Assembly (NCBI RefSeq): GCF_011758765.1 | Contig: NZ_JAANOU010000001.1 | Coordinates: 2,170,001-2,234,000, forward strand | DNA length: 64,000 bases | Origin: Amycolatopsis viridis | GTDB taxonomy: Bacteria > Actinomycetota > Actinomycetes > Mycobacteriales > Pseudonocardiaceae | Direction: 5' to 3' | Shown here: one piece after another, positions 41,577-51,599 of the stretch | How the letters are laid out: every line of letters starts with the position of its first letter | Position numbering within the stretch: the first letter of the stretch is position 1 | Made by a program: the position numbers and the translations under genes | Notes under the pieces: model-generated | Seen by the model: the letters and a program-made list of their open reading frames with translations, nothing else | What the model was told of the DNA's origin: nothing | The model's database searches: none

Positions 41577-43340
41577 GTGGAACCTGCTCAGGCGTGGCGC
41601 GCGGCCGGCACCCTGATCGTGCACAAGATGCTCGGCGAGCTGTCCTACGAGGGCCTGTTCGCCCCTTCGCCGGTGGGCGGTGAGGAGCCCGGGCAGCACC
41701 GGCCCTGGCGTCTCGCGCTGCCCGGCGTGACCTACGAGTTCCGGGCGCGCCGGGGAGCGTTCCAGTCCTGGACGGTGCAACCGGATTCGGCCACCCGCGA
41801 CGGCGCACCGGCGACCGATCCGCGCGTACTGGTCGTGGACGCGCGCAAGGAACTGGGGTTGTCCGGCGCGCGGCTGGCGGACGTGCTGGCCGAGCTGACC
41901 GCCACGGTCACCAACGAGGCCGCCCGGCTGCGCCGCGCACCGACCGCCGCGGAACTGTCCACGATGGACTACAACCTGGCGGACGGGCACCTGACCGGGC
42001 ATCCGCGGCTGGTGCTGAACAAGGGCCGCGTCGGGTTCTCCGCGGCCGACCGCGCCCGCTACGCGCCGGAGGCCGGGACCGACGTGCGGCTGCGGTGGTT
42101 CGCGGTGCACCGCGACCACGCGCGCTTTCGGAGCGTGGCCGGGTTGTCGGCCGAGCAGCTGTTCGCCGGTGAGCTGGACGACGACCAGCGTGCGGAGTTC
42201 ACGCGCCGCGCCGACCCGGCGGACTACGTCTGGGTCCCGGTGCACCCGTGGCAGGCGGACGAAATCCTGGGCACCCTGTACGCCGGTGAGCTCGCCACCG
42301 GGGTGATGATCGAGCTGGGCGAGTCCCGGGACGCCTACCGTCCACACCAGACGGTGCGCACCCTCGCGAACACGACCCGCCCCGACCGCCGCGACGTCAA
42401 GACCGCGGTCTCGGTGCGCAACACCCTGGTCTACCGCGGCCTGGCGGCCGGGGCGACCCTCGCCGGCCCGGCGGTGACCAGCTGGCTCAAGCAGGTCGGC
42501 GCGGCGGACCCGCTGCTCACCGGTGAGTACCGGTTCGAACTGCTCGGGGAGGTGGCGAGCGTCTCGGTCGAGCACCCGCTGTTCGGCACCCTCGAGGAGC
42601 TGCCCTACCGGTTCCACGAAACGCTCGGGGCGCTGTGGCGCGAACCGCTGCGGTCGCGCCTGGCCGAAGGTGAGCAGGCGATCTCGTTCGCCGCGCTGCC
42701 CTACCGCGACCCGTCAGGCGCCGCGGTCATCACCGGCCTGATCGAGCGGTCCGGCTGGGACGCAGAACGCTGGTGCGCCACGGTGTTCGACCTGCTGCTC
42801 ACCCCGCTGCTCCAGTGGCTGCTGCGCTACGGCGTGGGGTTCTGCCCGCACGGCCAGAACCTGATCCTGATCGCCGACGAGCGCGGCCGGCCGCTGCGGG
42901 TGGCGATCAAGGATTTCGCGCAAGGCGTCGACCTGCTCGACGAGGACCTCGACTGCTACCGGCTGCTCCCGCCGGAGGCCGCCGACGAGATGCTCCGGTG
43001 GCCGCCGCACCTGCTCGCGCAATCGCTGTTCAGCTCGGTGTTCTCCGGGCAGCTGCGGTTCTGGGCGGAGATCCTGCTCGACGACCTGGGCTTCCCGCGG
43101 GCCCGGTTCTGGGAGCTGGTCCGGGAGGTCGTGGGCCGCTACCGCGCGGACAACCCGGACGTCGCCGCGCGGTTCGACGGCTGCCTGCTGTTCGCGCCGG
43201 ACGTCGAACGGGTCACGCTGAACCGGGAACACCTGGCCGGGCAGGGCTTCGACAAGGTCGACCGGGACGACGAGTTCGACGTGCGCTGGGGCCGGGTGCC
43301 CAACCCGCTGCACGCCGCGGATCCGGCGGGGGCGTGGTGA
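41577..43340 (+). CDS. desD: NRPS-independent siderophore synthetase (IucA/IucC, DesD-like)
   Basis: A 587-residue ATP-dependent NIS synthetase that forms the amide bonds of the siderophore. Family blocks are GHLTGHPRLVLNKGRVGFS, WVPVHPWQADEIL and KTAVSVRNTLVYRG, plus the C-terminal FerC/FhuF-like end PHGQNLILIADERGRPLRV. The first block matches the DesD (type C) pattern rather than citrate-using type A. GTG 41577 is preferred, with GGAGG six bases upstream; GTG 41571 overlaps the desB stop. It would couple hydroxamate monomers head-to-tail and possibly cyclise them. Confidence 0.9.
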   Translation: MEPAQAWRAAGTLIVHKMLGELSYEGLFAPSPVGGEEPGQHRPWRLALPGVTYEFRARRGAFQSWTVQPDSATRDGAPATDPRVLVVDARKELGLSGARLADVLAELTATVTNEAARLRRAPTAAELSTMDYNLADGHLTGHPRLVLNKGRVGFSAADRARYAPEAGTDVRLRWFAVHRDHARFRSVAGLSAEQLFAGELDDDQRAEFTRRADPADYVWVPVHPWQADEILGTLYAGELATGVMIELGESRDAYRPHQTVRTLANTTRPDRRDVKTAVSVRNTLVYRGLAAGATLAGPAVTSWLKQVGAADPLLTGEYRFELLGEVASVSVEHPLFGTLEELPYRFHETLGALWREPLRSRLAEGEQAISFAALPYRDPSGAAVITGLIERSGWDAERWCATVFDLLLTPLLQWLLRYGVGFCPHGQNLILIADERGRPLRVAIKDFAQGVDLLDEDLDCYRLLPPEAADEMLRWPPHLLAQSLFSSVFSGQLRFWAEILLDDLGFPRARFWELVREVVGRYRADNPDVAARFDGCLLFAPDVERVTLNREHLAGQGFDKVDRDDEFDVRWGRVPNPLHAADPAGAW

Positions 43341-44662
43341 AATCGCCCCGCCCGGTCGGGCCGCGCACGCTCGCCGAACGCGCCGCCGCCGCCCGCGGCA
43401 TGCGGGCCGCGCTGGCCCGGGGCGACTCGTCCCGGGTGCTGCTGCTGGTGCCCGACCCGCACGCGCGGTTCGCCGCGGTCGAGCTGTCCGGGCGGTTCGT
43501 GGCCGAGGAGGTGCTGGCCGGCGGCTACGGGCTCTGCACCTACGTGTTCGTGTGGGACGTGGACCGCGAACCGCTGCCGCTGGGGCCGGACCACCTCCTG
43601 GCGCGGTACCTCGGCGGCTACGGCGACCTGCGGATGCGGCCCGACCCGGCGACGATCACCGCGCTGCCGGACGGGTTGTGCGGCATCGTGTGCGACGTCG
43701 AATGGCCGGACGGGCAGCCGGTCCGGGCCGCGCCGCGGCACGCGCTGACCGAACAGCTGACCGCTCTGGAAGCACTGGGGTACGTGCCCTCGGCGGGGCT
43801 CGAGCACGAGGTGGTGTTCCGGGACGCGGACGGACCGCTGAGCCCGCACGGCGTGGACTACGCGGTCGGCGGGACCGAGCGGATGCGACCGCTGCTGCGC
43901 GACCTCCGCGTGGCGCTGGACCGCTCCGGGCTCGGGGTGGAGTCCGCCCGCGCGGAATGCCACCCCGGGCAGTACGAGATCGTGCTGCGGCACCGGGACG
44001 CGCTCGCCGCGTGCGACGACGCCCTGCTGCAGCAGCTCGTGGTGCGGTCGGTGGCCGCCGAGCACGGGGTGACGGCGAGCTATCTGGCCGCCCCGGAGCC
44101 GGGACAGGGCAGCTCGTGCCACGTGCACCTGTCGCTGGCCACGGTCGCCGGTGAACCCGCCGCCGGGAGCGGCACCGGGTTGCCCCCGGTGATGGCGTCG
44201 TTCCTCGCCGGGGTGCTGCGGGACGCGGCGGCGCTCACACCGATCTGGGCGCCGACGTGGAACAGCTACGTGCGATTGCGGACCGCGCCGTTCTCGCCCC
44301 GCGAGCTGCGCTGGGGCGTGGACGACCGGACCGCCGCGGTGCGGGTCGCGGGACGGGACGGGTCGCTGCGGCTGGAGTTCCGCTTCGCCGGTGCCGACGC
44401 GCAACCCCACCTGGTGCTCGCGGCGCTGCTGGCCGCGGGCCGGGCGGGCATCGAGGAGCGGCTTCCGGCGCCGCCGCCCGATGCCGTGCTCGGTGCGCTG
44501 CCCGGCACGCCGTGGGAGGCGCTCACCGGGCTCGACCGGGTTGCGAAACTGCTCGGGGACGAGGTCGCGGCCCAGCAGGAGGCGCTGCTGCGGGCGGAAG
44601 TCGACGCGGGCTGCGCGGCGGTCACGGACTGGCAGCGCCGGCGGGGCGCCGCGCGGGGGTGA
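43337..44662 (+). CDS. Glutamine-synthetase-family ligase in the siderophore operon
   Basis: A 441-residue glutamine synthetase superfamily member, coupled to the NIS synthetase by a 4-nt overlap. All catalytic features of a working ligase are visible: metal ligands E156 and E158 (GLEHEVVF), E207 and E214 (AECHPGQYE), H262/H264 (SSCHVHLS), N309 (WNSYVR), R331 and R336 (DDRTAAVRV), and E347/R349 (LEFRF). Size and the shortened N-terminal domain resemble gamma-glutamylpolyamine synthetases (PuuA, GlnA3) rather than housekeeping GlnA. It may gamma-glutamylate cadaverine or its N-hydroxy form, or form another amide of the siderophore. Function is inference. Confidence 0.85.
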   Translation: MKSPRPVGPRTLAERAAAARGMRAALARGDSSRVLLLVPDPHARFAAVELSGRFVAEEVLAGGYGLCTYVFVWDVDREPLPLGPDHLLARYLGGYGDLRMRPDPATITALPDGLCGIVCDVEWPDGQPVRAAPRHALTEQLTALEALGYVPSAGLEHEVVFRDADGPLSPHGVDYAVGGTERMRPLLRDLRVALDRSGLGVESARAECHPGQYEIVLRHRDALAACDDALLQQLVVRSVAAEHGVTASYLAAPEPGQGSSCHVHLSLATVAGEPAAGSGTGLPPVMASFLAGVLRDAAALTPIWAPTWNSYVRLRTAPFSPRELRWGVDDRTAAVRVAGRDGSLRLEFRFAGADAQPHLVLAALLAAGRAGIEERLPAPPPDAVLGALPGTPWEALTGLDRVAKLLGDEVAAQQEALLRAEVDAGCAAVTDWQRRRGAARG

Positions 44663-45860
44663 CCGGCTCGTCCAGGGGCTGCGGCCGCTTCCGCCGGAGG
44701 ATCGCGAAGGCGAGCAGCAGCGCGACGCCCAGCAGCACGTAGGTGGCGGCGGAAAGCTGCTCGAGGAGGCTCCAGTCGCGGTGCACCACGGGAAAGTCGG
44801 TCTGCGGCAGGTGGTGGAACGGCGCCAGGATGAAGAGCACCGTCGTCAGCACGCCCCACGCGACCCAGGCGGCCGCGAGCCACGACCGTTCCGCGGCGCG
44901 GCGGGCGGCGAAGGCCAGCATCACCACCAGCGCCGGCACCACCCACACGTAGTAGTGCGACCACGAGGTGGGGGACACGAGCAGCGCCAGACCAGCGTTG
45001 GCCAGCAGCGCGAGCACCGGCTCGGCCCGCCGCATCGCGCTCGCCACCACGGCCAGCAGCGCGAGCACCAGCACGATCCACACGGCCTTCTCCGCCACCC
45101 CGGACAGCCCGGTGCGGACGATCACCGCCTCGATGGCCTGGTTGGTACTGAACGCGGTGCCGCTGACCCCGCCGCCGCTCAGACCACCCCGGAACCAGTA
45201 GGTGATCGAGCCGCCGAAGTCGGCGGCGAAGCCGATCGCGGTCGCCACGCCGAACGTGATCGCCGAAACGATCGCCGACCGGTAGTCGCGGCGGATCAGG
45301 AAGAACAACACGAACGCCGCGGGGGTCAGCTTCAGCGCCGCCGCCAGGCCGATGCCGAACCCGCGCGGCCAGACCGTGCGCCCGGCGAGGCAGTCGACCG
45401 CCACCAGGGCCATCATGATGATGCTGACCTGCCCGAAGCCGAACGTATCGCGCACCGGTTCGAGGAAAACCGTCAGCGGCAGCACGACCGAGGCCACCGC
45501 GACCCCGCCGTCCCGGCCCAGCGACGGCCGCACCGCGCGGACCACCAGGTAGACGGTGCCGAACACGCAGAGCCAGTTGAGGATGTACAGCGTCGTCACC
45601 GCGGCGTTCCACGGCAGCATCGCCAGCGGCGACAACAGCAGCGCGGCGAACGGCGGGTACACGAACGGCAGATGCGCGCCGTTCGCCACCGCCGGCAGCG
45701 GGCCGTACATGTCCTTGCCGTCCCACCAGGCCTGCACGCCGAAGCGGTAGACTTCCAGGTCGAGCTGGGGACGCGCGGGCAGAGCGTGCATCATGCCCAG
45801 CGTCGCGAAGAACAGCCAGACCGCACACGGCACCGGCAGCAGCCACAGGTATTTGCGCAT
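44622..45860 (-). CDS. GT87 family membrane glycosyltransferase
   Basis: A 412-residue polytopic membrane protein, second GT87/DUF2029 enzyme of the window, with the block RPQLDLEVYRFGVQAWWDG in the first external loop (catalytic Asp region), GLAAALKLTPAAFVLFFL mid-protein, and about ten hydrophobic helices. Probable envelope glycolipid mannosyltransferase. It overlaps the convergent glutamine-synthetase-like gene by 41 nt. The ATG at 45860 lies just inside a near-palindromic CGATACA site. Confidence 0.85.
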   Translation of the reverse strand: MRKYLWLLPVPCAVWLFFATLGMMHALPARPQLDLEVYRFGVQAWWDGKDMYGPLPAVANGAHLPFVYPPFAALLLSPLAMLPWNAAVTTLYILNWLCVFGTVYLVVRAVRPSLGRDGGVAVASVVLPLTVFLEPVRDTFGFGQVSIIMMALVAVDCLAGRTVWPRGFGIGLAAALKLTPAAFVLFFLIRRDYRSAIVSAITFGVATAIGFAADFGGSITYWFRGGLSGGGVSGTAFSTNQAIEAVIVRTGLSGVAEKAVWIVLVLALLAVVASAMRRAEPVLALLANAGLALLVSPTSWSHYYVWVVPALVVMLAFAARRAAERSWLAAAWVAWGVLTTVLFILAPFHHLPQTDFPVVHRDWSLLEQLSAATYVLLGVALLLAFAILRRKRPQPLDEPVTPARRPAGAASP

Positions 45861-45862
45861 CG

Positions 45863-45877
45863 CGATACACTGTAGCG
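45863..45877. promoter_or_regulatory. TetR-type candidate operator
   Basis: CGATACA-C-TGTAGCG is a 15-bp palindrome with one mismatched pair, lying 3-17 bp upstream of the GT87 start codon in a 33-bp intergenic gap. It resembles sites of TetR-family repressors; no TetR gene is nearby. Confidence 0.35.
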
Positions 45878-45893
45878 ATTCAATAACCGCTGC

Positions 45894-46853
45894 TCACGCC
45901 GCCCTGCGGTGTACCCGCCGGTAAGCCGACGGAGGTGTCCCGCACAGCTCCACGAATGCCTGTCGCAACGTCTCGGCCGAGCTGAAGCCGCAGCGCCGCG
46001 CGACGGCGGTGAGCGGCAGGTCCGTGGTGGCGAGCAGCTGCGACGCGGCTTCGGTGCGGGCGCGCCGGACGAACCGCCCCGGTGGGGTGCCCAGGTGCTG
46101 CTGGAACAGCCTCGTCAGCTGCCGTGTGCTCAAACCCGCCCGCGCCGCCAGCGCGCCGGTCGACAAGTCGCCGTCCGGATGTCCGGTGATCTGGGCAACG
46201 AGGTCGGCCACCTGGCGGTGCCCGGGCGGGGGAGCGGCGAGGAACATGCTGACCTGTGCCTGGTTGCCCGGCCGCTGCAGGTAGGTGACCAGTGAGCGGG
46301 CCACCTCGCGGGCCATCGTGGGGCCGTGGTCGGCCTCGACGAACGACAACGTGAGGTCCAGCCCGCTGGTGACCCCGGCGGCCGTGTGGACGTTGCCGTC
46401 CTGGACGAACAGCGGTGCCGGGTCGACGGTGACCGCGGGGTAGTCGGTCGCCAGCTTGCCCGCCCACCTCCAGTGGGTGGTCGCCGTGCGGCCGGTGAGC
46501 AGGCCCGCCGCCGCGAGCACGCTGGCCCCCGTGCAGACCGACGCGACCCGCCTCGCCCGGGCAGCCACCCGGCGGACGTGCCTGATGAGGTTGACGTCCG
46601 CCGCGGCCCGCTCGTGCCCGAACCCGCCCGCGATGATCAGGGTGTCGACGGGGCCGCGGAGCTGGTCGAGCCGGCCCTGGGCGGCGAGCTGGATGCCGGC
46701 TTGGCAGCGGATGGGGCGGCCGTCGAGGCTGACCACGCGGATGTCGTAGGGCGGCGTGGCGCCGTGGTGGTTGGCGGCGTCGAGGACGTCGTGGGGGCAG
46801 GCGATGTCGAGCAGTGCGGACTCCGCGTATCCGACGATCACCATGCGGCGCAC
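45894..46853 (-). CDS. GlxA family AraC-type regulator
   Basis: A 319-residue regulator with an N-terminal DJ-1/PfpI-like domain (VASVCTGASVLAAAGLLTG carries the nucleophile-elbow Cys) and a C-terminal AraC helix-turn-helix pair (STGALAARAGLSTRQLTRLF, then VARRCGFSSAETLRQAF). GTG at 46853 gives the family start VRRMVIVGYAES; the ATG three codons inside is possible. It is divergent from a DJ-1/PfpI gene across 90 bp, a common arrangement in which the regulator controls its neighbour, but here that neighbour is broken. Confidence 0.9.
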   Translation of the reverse strand: MRRMVIVGYAESALLDIACPHDVLDAANHHGATPPYDIRVVSLDGRPIRCQAGIQLAAQGRLDQLRGPVDTLIIAGGFGHERAAADVNLIRHVRRVAARARRVASVCTGASVLAAAGLLTGRTATTHWRWAGKLATDYPAVTVDPAPLFVQDGNVHTAAGVTSGLDLTLSFVEADHGPTMAREVARSLVTYLQRPGNQAQVSMFLAAPPPGHRQVADLVAQITGHPDGDLSTGALAARAGLSTRQLTRLFQQHLGTPPGRFVRRARTEAASQLLATTDLPLTAVARRCGFSSAETLRQAFVELCGTPPSAYRRVHRRAA

Positions 46854-46943
46854 AGCGCAAGGGTAGCCGTCCGTGCGACGACGATCCCAGGCTTCCGGAC
46901 ATCCGTCCGCCACAGCACGGTCGCGGGCGGCATCGTGACCGGC

Positions 46944-47635
46944 ATGAAGACGATTGCTTTCGTGCTGTACCCGGGGCTGACGCCGCTGGATCTCGTCGGT
47001 CCGCTCCAGGTGTTGTCCGCGCTGCCGATCGCCGACCCGTCCTTCGAGACGGCGGTCGTCGCCGCGTCCCTGAACCCCGTCCCGAGCGACACCCCGTCCG
47101 CCTGACGGCCGACCGCACCTTCGACGAGGTGCCCGCCCCGTACGCCCTGGTGGTGCCCGGCGGGCTGGCCGGCACCATGCGCGCCCTGGCCGATCAGCGG
47201 CTGGTGGACTACGTGCGCTCCGCGGCTGCGACGGCGGAGGTGACCGCGTCGGTGTGCACCGGTTCCCTGATCCTCGGCGCGGCCGGCCTGCTGAAGGACC
47301 GCGAAGCGACCACACACTGGTCGTTCCTGGAGACACTGCGCGAATTCGGCGCCCTGCCCGTCCGGCGCCGCTGGGTGGCCGACGGGGCGGTGCTGACCGC
47401 GGCGGGGGTCGCCGCCGGCATCGACATGGCCCTTCACCTGGCGGCGCGGTTCGCCGGCGAGGACGCCGCGCGCGTACTGCAGTTCGCCATCGAGTACGAC
47501 CCGGAGCCGCCCTTCGGCGGCCTCGACTGGAGCGCCGCCCCGCGAGAACTGTTCCACGGGCTCGGGAGGAGTGCCCTGGCCGAGGGGCTGGCGGACGAAC
47601 CCGCGCTGCGGGCCCGCCTGACCGCGCGGCTCTGA
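46944..47635 (+). pseudogene. DJ-1/PfpI family protein, frameshifted
   Basis: The first part (46944-47105) reads MKTIAFVLYPGLTPLDLVGP and stops after about 53 codons. From about 47088 the rest of the protein continues in another frame: RLTADRTFDEVP, LVVPGGLAGTMRAL, SVCTGSLILGAAGLL, to a stop at 47635. Moving from one frame to the other needs a single missing base near 47090. Without it, this would be a normal DJ-1/PfpI protein of about 230 residues. A sequencing error is possible. Confidence 0.8.
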
Positions 47636-47757
47636 TCGGACGCTTCGAACGCGGTCCCGCCGTTTCCCCAGGTGGAGCGGATGAGGGACCCCGCTACCGG
47701 GGCGAGTGCCGTCCGTAATAAGCTAGTCCCCGTCGCCGCCGCTGCGGTGGGGACGGC

Positions 47758-48690
<933 letters not shown>

Positions 48691-49603
48691 AGCCCCGCCC
48701 CTCTGCGTCAATCCCCGCCTGGAGCCAGGTCGCTCCCGGGGTGACGCTTCTCCATGATGAGCGATTGTCTCGACCACCGACGAGCCCCGAAAACGAGTAC
48801 GGGGAATGTGCCCCCGAGGGCGGCTCCACCCAGACGCACACCGGCTTCGGCGCTGCTGACGCGCGTGGCGTTGCCGGATCGCGCCGATGGTGATGGAGCG
48901 CCGGAAGCGTCTGGCGGAAGGGACACCGCCAGACGTCTCGCCGGATAGCTCGGGGCAGTCGCCTTCCGGTGTTGTCGCAACCTACCGGCGGAATCTGGAG
49001 GAGGAGTTCGCAGGTTAGCCGCGGTCGCCGGGAGCCGGTCTGGCCCGGGGACGACACCTGCCCTGGTCCACTTTCCGGCACCCGTGTCCTCAGCGGTGGC
49101 GACCGGAAGACCTGCGGGCAGGCGTTCCCGCTGTTCGCGAGTCCCTCGGCCCGCACCGTCGACGCGATCGAGTCCGTGGACTTTAACCCTCGGCTCCGAC
49201 CTCCGGCTGTACTCCAACGTGAACCACGCCAACTGCTCGCGATGCCAAACGGGTGCCACGACGACCCGCCGCCAGCGCGGCGCTAAAAGGGTCCCGTGGC
49301 TTGACGCCTGTGAGGACTGCTGCTGCAGCGCGAGGCCCCTCGCGGCCGTTGTATCCGGGGACTGAGCCGCGATGGCCCCAGATCTGTCGGCCCGACATCG
49401 AACTTGCATACGTGGTCGCAAACCCGAACGGGATAAGAAAGGTTGTCGTCGCGACTCAATTCACTCGTACGGGCGCGTAACGGCGAGGGGGAGTCAACTT
49501 GAGTAACCGGCGATTGCGGCCGAATGGATGATCTTGTCGTGCTCCGGGCAGAGTTGCGTCAGCAGGGGTTGGAAGAGCGAAGGTCGACGCTATCATCTCG
49601 CCA
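48691..49603. other. Gene-poor scar of about 910 bp
   Basis: Between the integrase remnant and the SepF-like gene no frame shows convincing coding character. A long minus-strand frame (48708-49421) is composed of Arg/Ala/Pro-rich sequence with no recognisable fold and is read as chance. The stretch is probably debris of the integrated element. Confidence 0.5.
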
Positions 49604-50080
49604 ATGAGCTCTGGGGAGGGGACGCTTCCGTTCGTCCAAACTGTGGCCTGGCCACTTCTCTTTCTGCTCGTGGCCGTCATTGCCGCGGTGGTCCTGCTTC
49701 GGTGGCGGCAAGGGGAAAGTCGCCGAATGCGGCCAATTTTTCCAAGTTCGTCTCGGTCACGTGACGGAGGCGAATTGTCGGCGACGGTGTCGCAGGCTGC
49801 TGCGGAGGCGGAGGAGTCGGCCTCGGCGGTCGCGGTGCAACCGCCTGACTCGGTAGTTCATTTGCAGCAAGCGATCCGTGTCGCCCCGGTCGTATTCGCT
49901 GAGGACAGTCGTCAGATCACCCAGTACTACCGCGCTGGGCGTGTCGTTCTCGTGGACCTCTCGGCGAGCGCGCCTGGCGTGGCTGTCCGAATCGTCGATT
50001 TCTGCAGTGGATTGACGATCGGGAGTGCGGGTGTCTTGTTCCCGGTCGCGGGGACAGTGTTGCTGCTGACGCCGCCCTGA
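49604..50080 (+). CDS. SepF-like protein with N-terminal membrane anchor
   Basis: A 158-residue protein: one hydrophobic helix near residues 14-32 (AWPLLFLLVAVIAAVVLL), a charged and Ala/Glu-rich linker, then a SepF-like domain at about 89-158 containing QITQYYRAGRVVLVDLS, VAVRIVDFCSGLTIGSAG and VLLLTPP. Classical SepF binds membranes through an amphipathic helix and recruits FtsZ; here a true transmembrane helix replaces it. It stands in the accessory region beside a DUF4231 gene, not in the division cluster, so it may be a SflA/SflB-type paralog or a tool of a mobile element. Codon use is less GC-biased than in the core genes. Confidence 0.75.
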   Translation: MSSGEGTLPFVQTVAWPLLFLLVAVIAAVVLLRWRQGESRRMRPIFPSSSRSRDGGELSATVSQAAAEAEESASAVAVQPPDSVVHLQQAIRVAPVVFAEDSRQITQYYRAGRVVLVDLSASAPGVAVRIVDFCSGLTIGSAGVLFPVAGTVLLLTPP

Positions 50081-50132
50081 GCACGAATGCCCCTTTGAAT
50101 ACGTGCCGCTGCGACAGTAAGGGTGTTCTGTT

Positions 50133-51044
50133 GTGCCTGGACAGATGAGGAAGAGGTCCTCGCAGGACGACGGTGAGCCGAGGGAGATGACTCCCGAGGA
50201 GTTCGTCGAGGCTCAAGAACGGGCACGAGCGGCGAACGTGCAGTTGCTCGAGATCGACAGTCAGATCCGTCAGTTCGAGTTCGAGGTCCGCTATGCGCGG
50301 CGGCGTCGCCGGCGGGCCGTGCTGTCCTGCGTCTTCGGGCCCGCACTCCTGCTCGTCTTCTACGTCATGTACTGGCTCCCCTTGAGCTCATCTCTGCTGA
50401 GCGCCATTCTGATCCCCGGGATTCCCGTCAGCCTCGGGTGCTGCTGCGCGGCCTATCACCTGCTGAAGAATCCAGGCGGCCTACCTGTAGGGGACTCTAA
50501 GATGCGTCGAAGCGCCGAGGAATCGGAACTGGAGATCGCCAAGCTGCGCGACACGCGCAAGCTCAAGATCGCCGACGGAACGTTCCCCCAGAAAACCAGA
50601 AGGATCATCTATAAGGACGACGCATTCAAGGAGATCGAGAAGCTTCGGGCGGACAGCAACCGTTATCGGCGGATCAACAACGCGTTTCAGGGAATCCTCA
50701 TTGTCGGGTCACTTGCGGCGACGGCCGCGTCCGGTGTCGCTTCCGGTGAGCAGGGCGTGCGCTGGGCTGTGCTCGGCGTCTCGCTCGCGGTCGGCATCGC
50801 CAGCGGCTTCATGGGCTACTACAAGTACAAGGAGCGCTCCTTCTACCTCCAGCAGACGGCCGACTCGATCGAACATGAGTGGGAGGCATTCGAGGTAGGC
50901 GTCGGTCGCTACAAGTACTGCGACACGGAAGAAATCGCGCTCCGGGAGTTCGTCGAGGAGGTCCATCGGCTCAAGTCGGAGCAGCGGAAGCGCGAGCAGA
51001 ATCTGGAGCAACCGCCGGAGGCTCGCGATGCACATGAACGTTGA
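50133..51044 (+). CDS. DUF4231 (SLATT-like) membrane protein
   Basis: A 303-residue membrane protein with two pairs of hydrophobic helices (about 62-110 and 183-228) and a C-terminal coiled coil. The block YKYKERSFYLQQTADSIEHE matches DUF4231/SLATT proteins, a 2-TM family found next to nucleotide-signalling defence enzymes and thought to act as membrane effectors. No SMODS or SLOG gene is adjacent; the SepF-like gene 53 bp upstream is the only partner. The start is GTG 50133 or ATG 50145. Defence role is inferred from family only. Confidence 0.75.
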   Translation: MPGQMRKRSSQDDGEPREMTPEEFVEAQERARAANVQLLEIDSQIRQFEFEVRYARRRRRRAVLSCVFGPALLLVFYVMYWLPLSSSLLSAILIPGIPVSLGCCCAAYHLLKNPGGLPVGDSKMRRSAEESELEIAKLRDTRKLKIADGTFPQKTRRIIYKDDAFKEIEKLRADSNRYRRINNAFQGILIVGSLAATAASGVASGEQGVRWAVLGVSLAVGIASGFMGYYKYKERSFYLQQTADSIEHEWEAFEVGVGRYKYCDTEEIALREFVEEVHRLKSEQRKREQNLEQPPEARDAHER

Positions 51045-51599
51045 GAGTTTCATTTGACCCAAGGACCGCCCGGGGCGGCTCAGTCGCGGGCTTGTCTCGC
51101 AGGGAGGAAGTGTCGTTAGGGGAGGCCACCGTGCCGAGCGCGCCGTCATCGCAGCGTTTGGGGCGATCCTAGAACTCCGAACGGGGTGGCAGCTCGCACG
51201 ACGGCGTGCCGCTCAACCGGGCGCAATGCTCGCCGGGCGCTGGGACCAGGTGAACGCGCTCGACACGGTGTCCGGAGCTGGTCCTCGCGCCTCCGCAGGC
51301 ACGCTGCGTGGCACGACCGCTAGATGTGGCTGGCGAACTCAGTCGGCACCCAGCTCGAGGGGTCGATCTGTCAGCAGTGGATCCTGCGCCGTGATCCGTC
51401 CGCAACGGGTAGCTGGCTCCGGGAATGGAGAGTGCTGGCGGCGTCGAGAGGGCGGTGGTGCTGCCTATGCCGACGTCGACCTTCGTGGTGACGGTGATGC
51501 CGTCGACTCAGTCCCCGTACTAAATCGCTATCGAAGTCGCCGTGCCCGGAACCGCTCCTGACGACCTCAGCCGAGGATGCTTGCGGGAGTTGTGATGGG
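51045..51599. other. Region without a supported gene, about 555 bp
   Basis: Short frames exist on both strands but none has recognisable domains. A small GC hairpin near 51066-51078 (CCGCC/GGCGG) may end the DUF4231 transcript. Otherwise I see nothing. Confidence 0.45.

Noticed and set aside
48708..49421. Minus-strand frame of 238 codons in the accessory scar
   Set aside because: No recognisable fold, erratic Arg/Pro/Ala-rich composition and no ribosome site; treated as chance.
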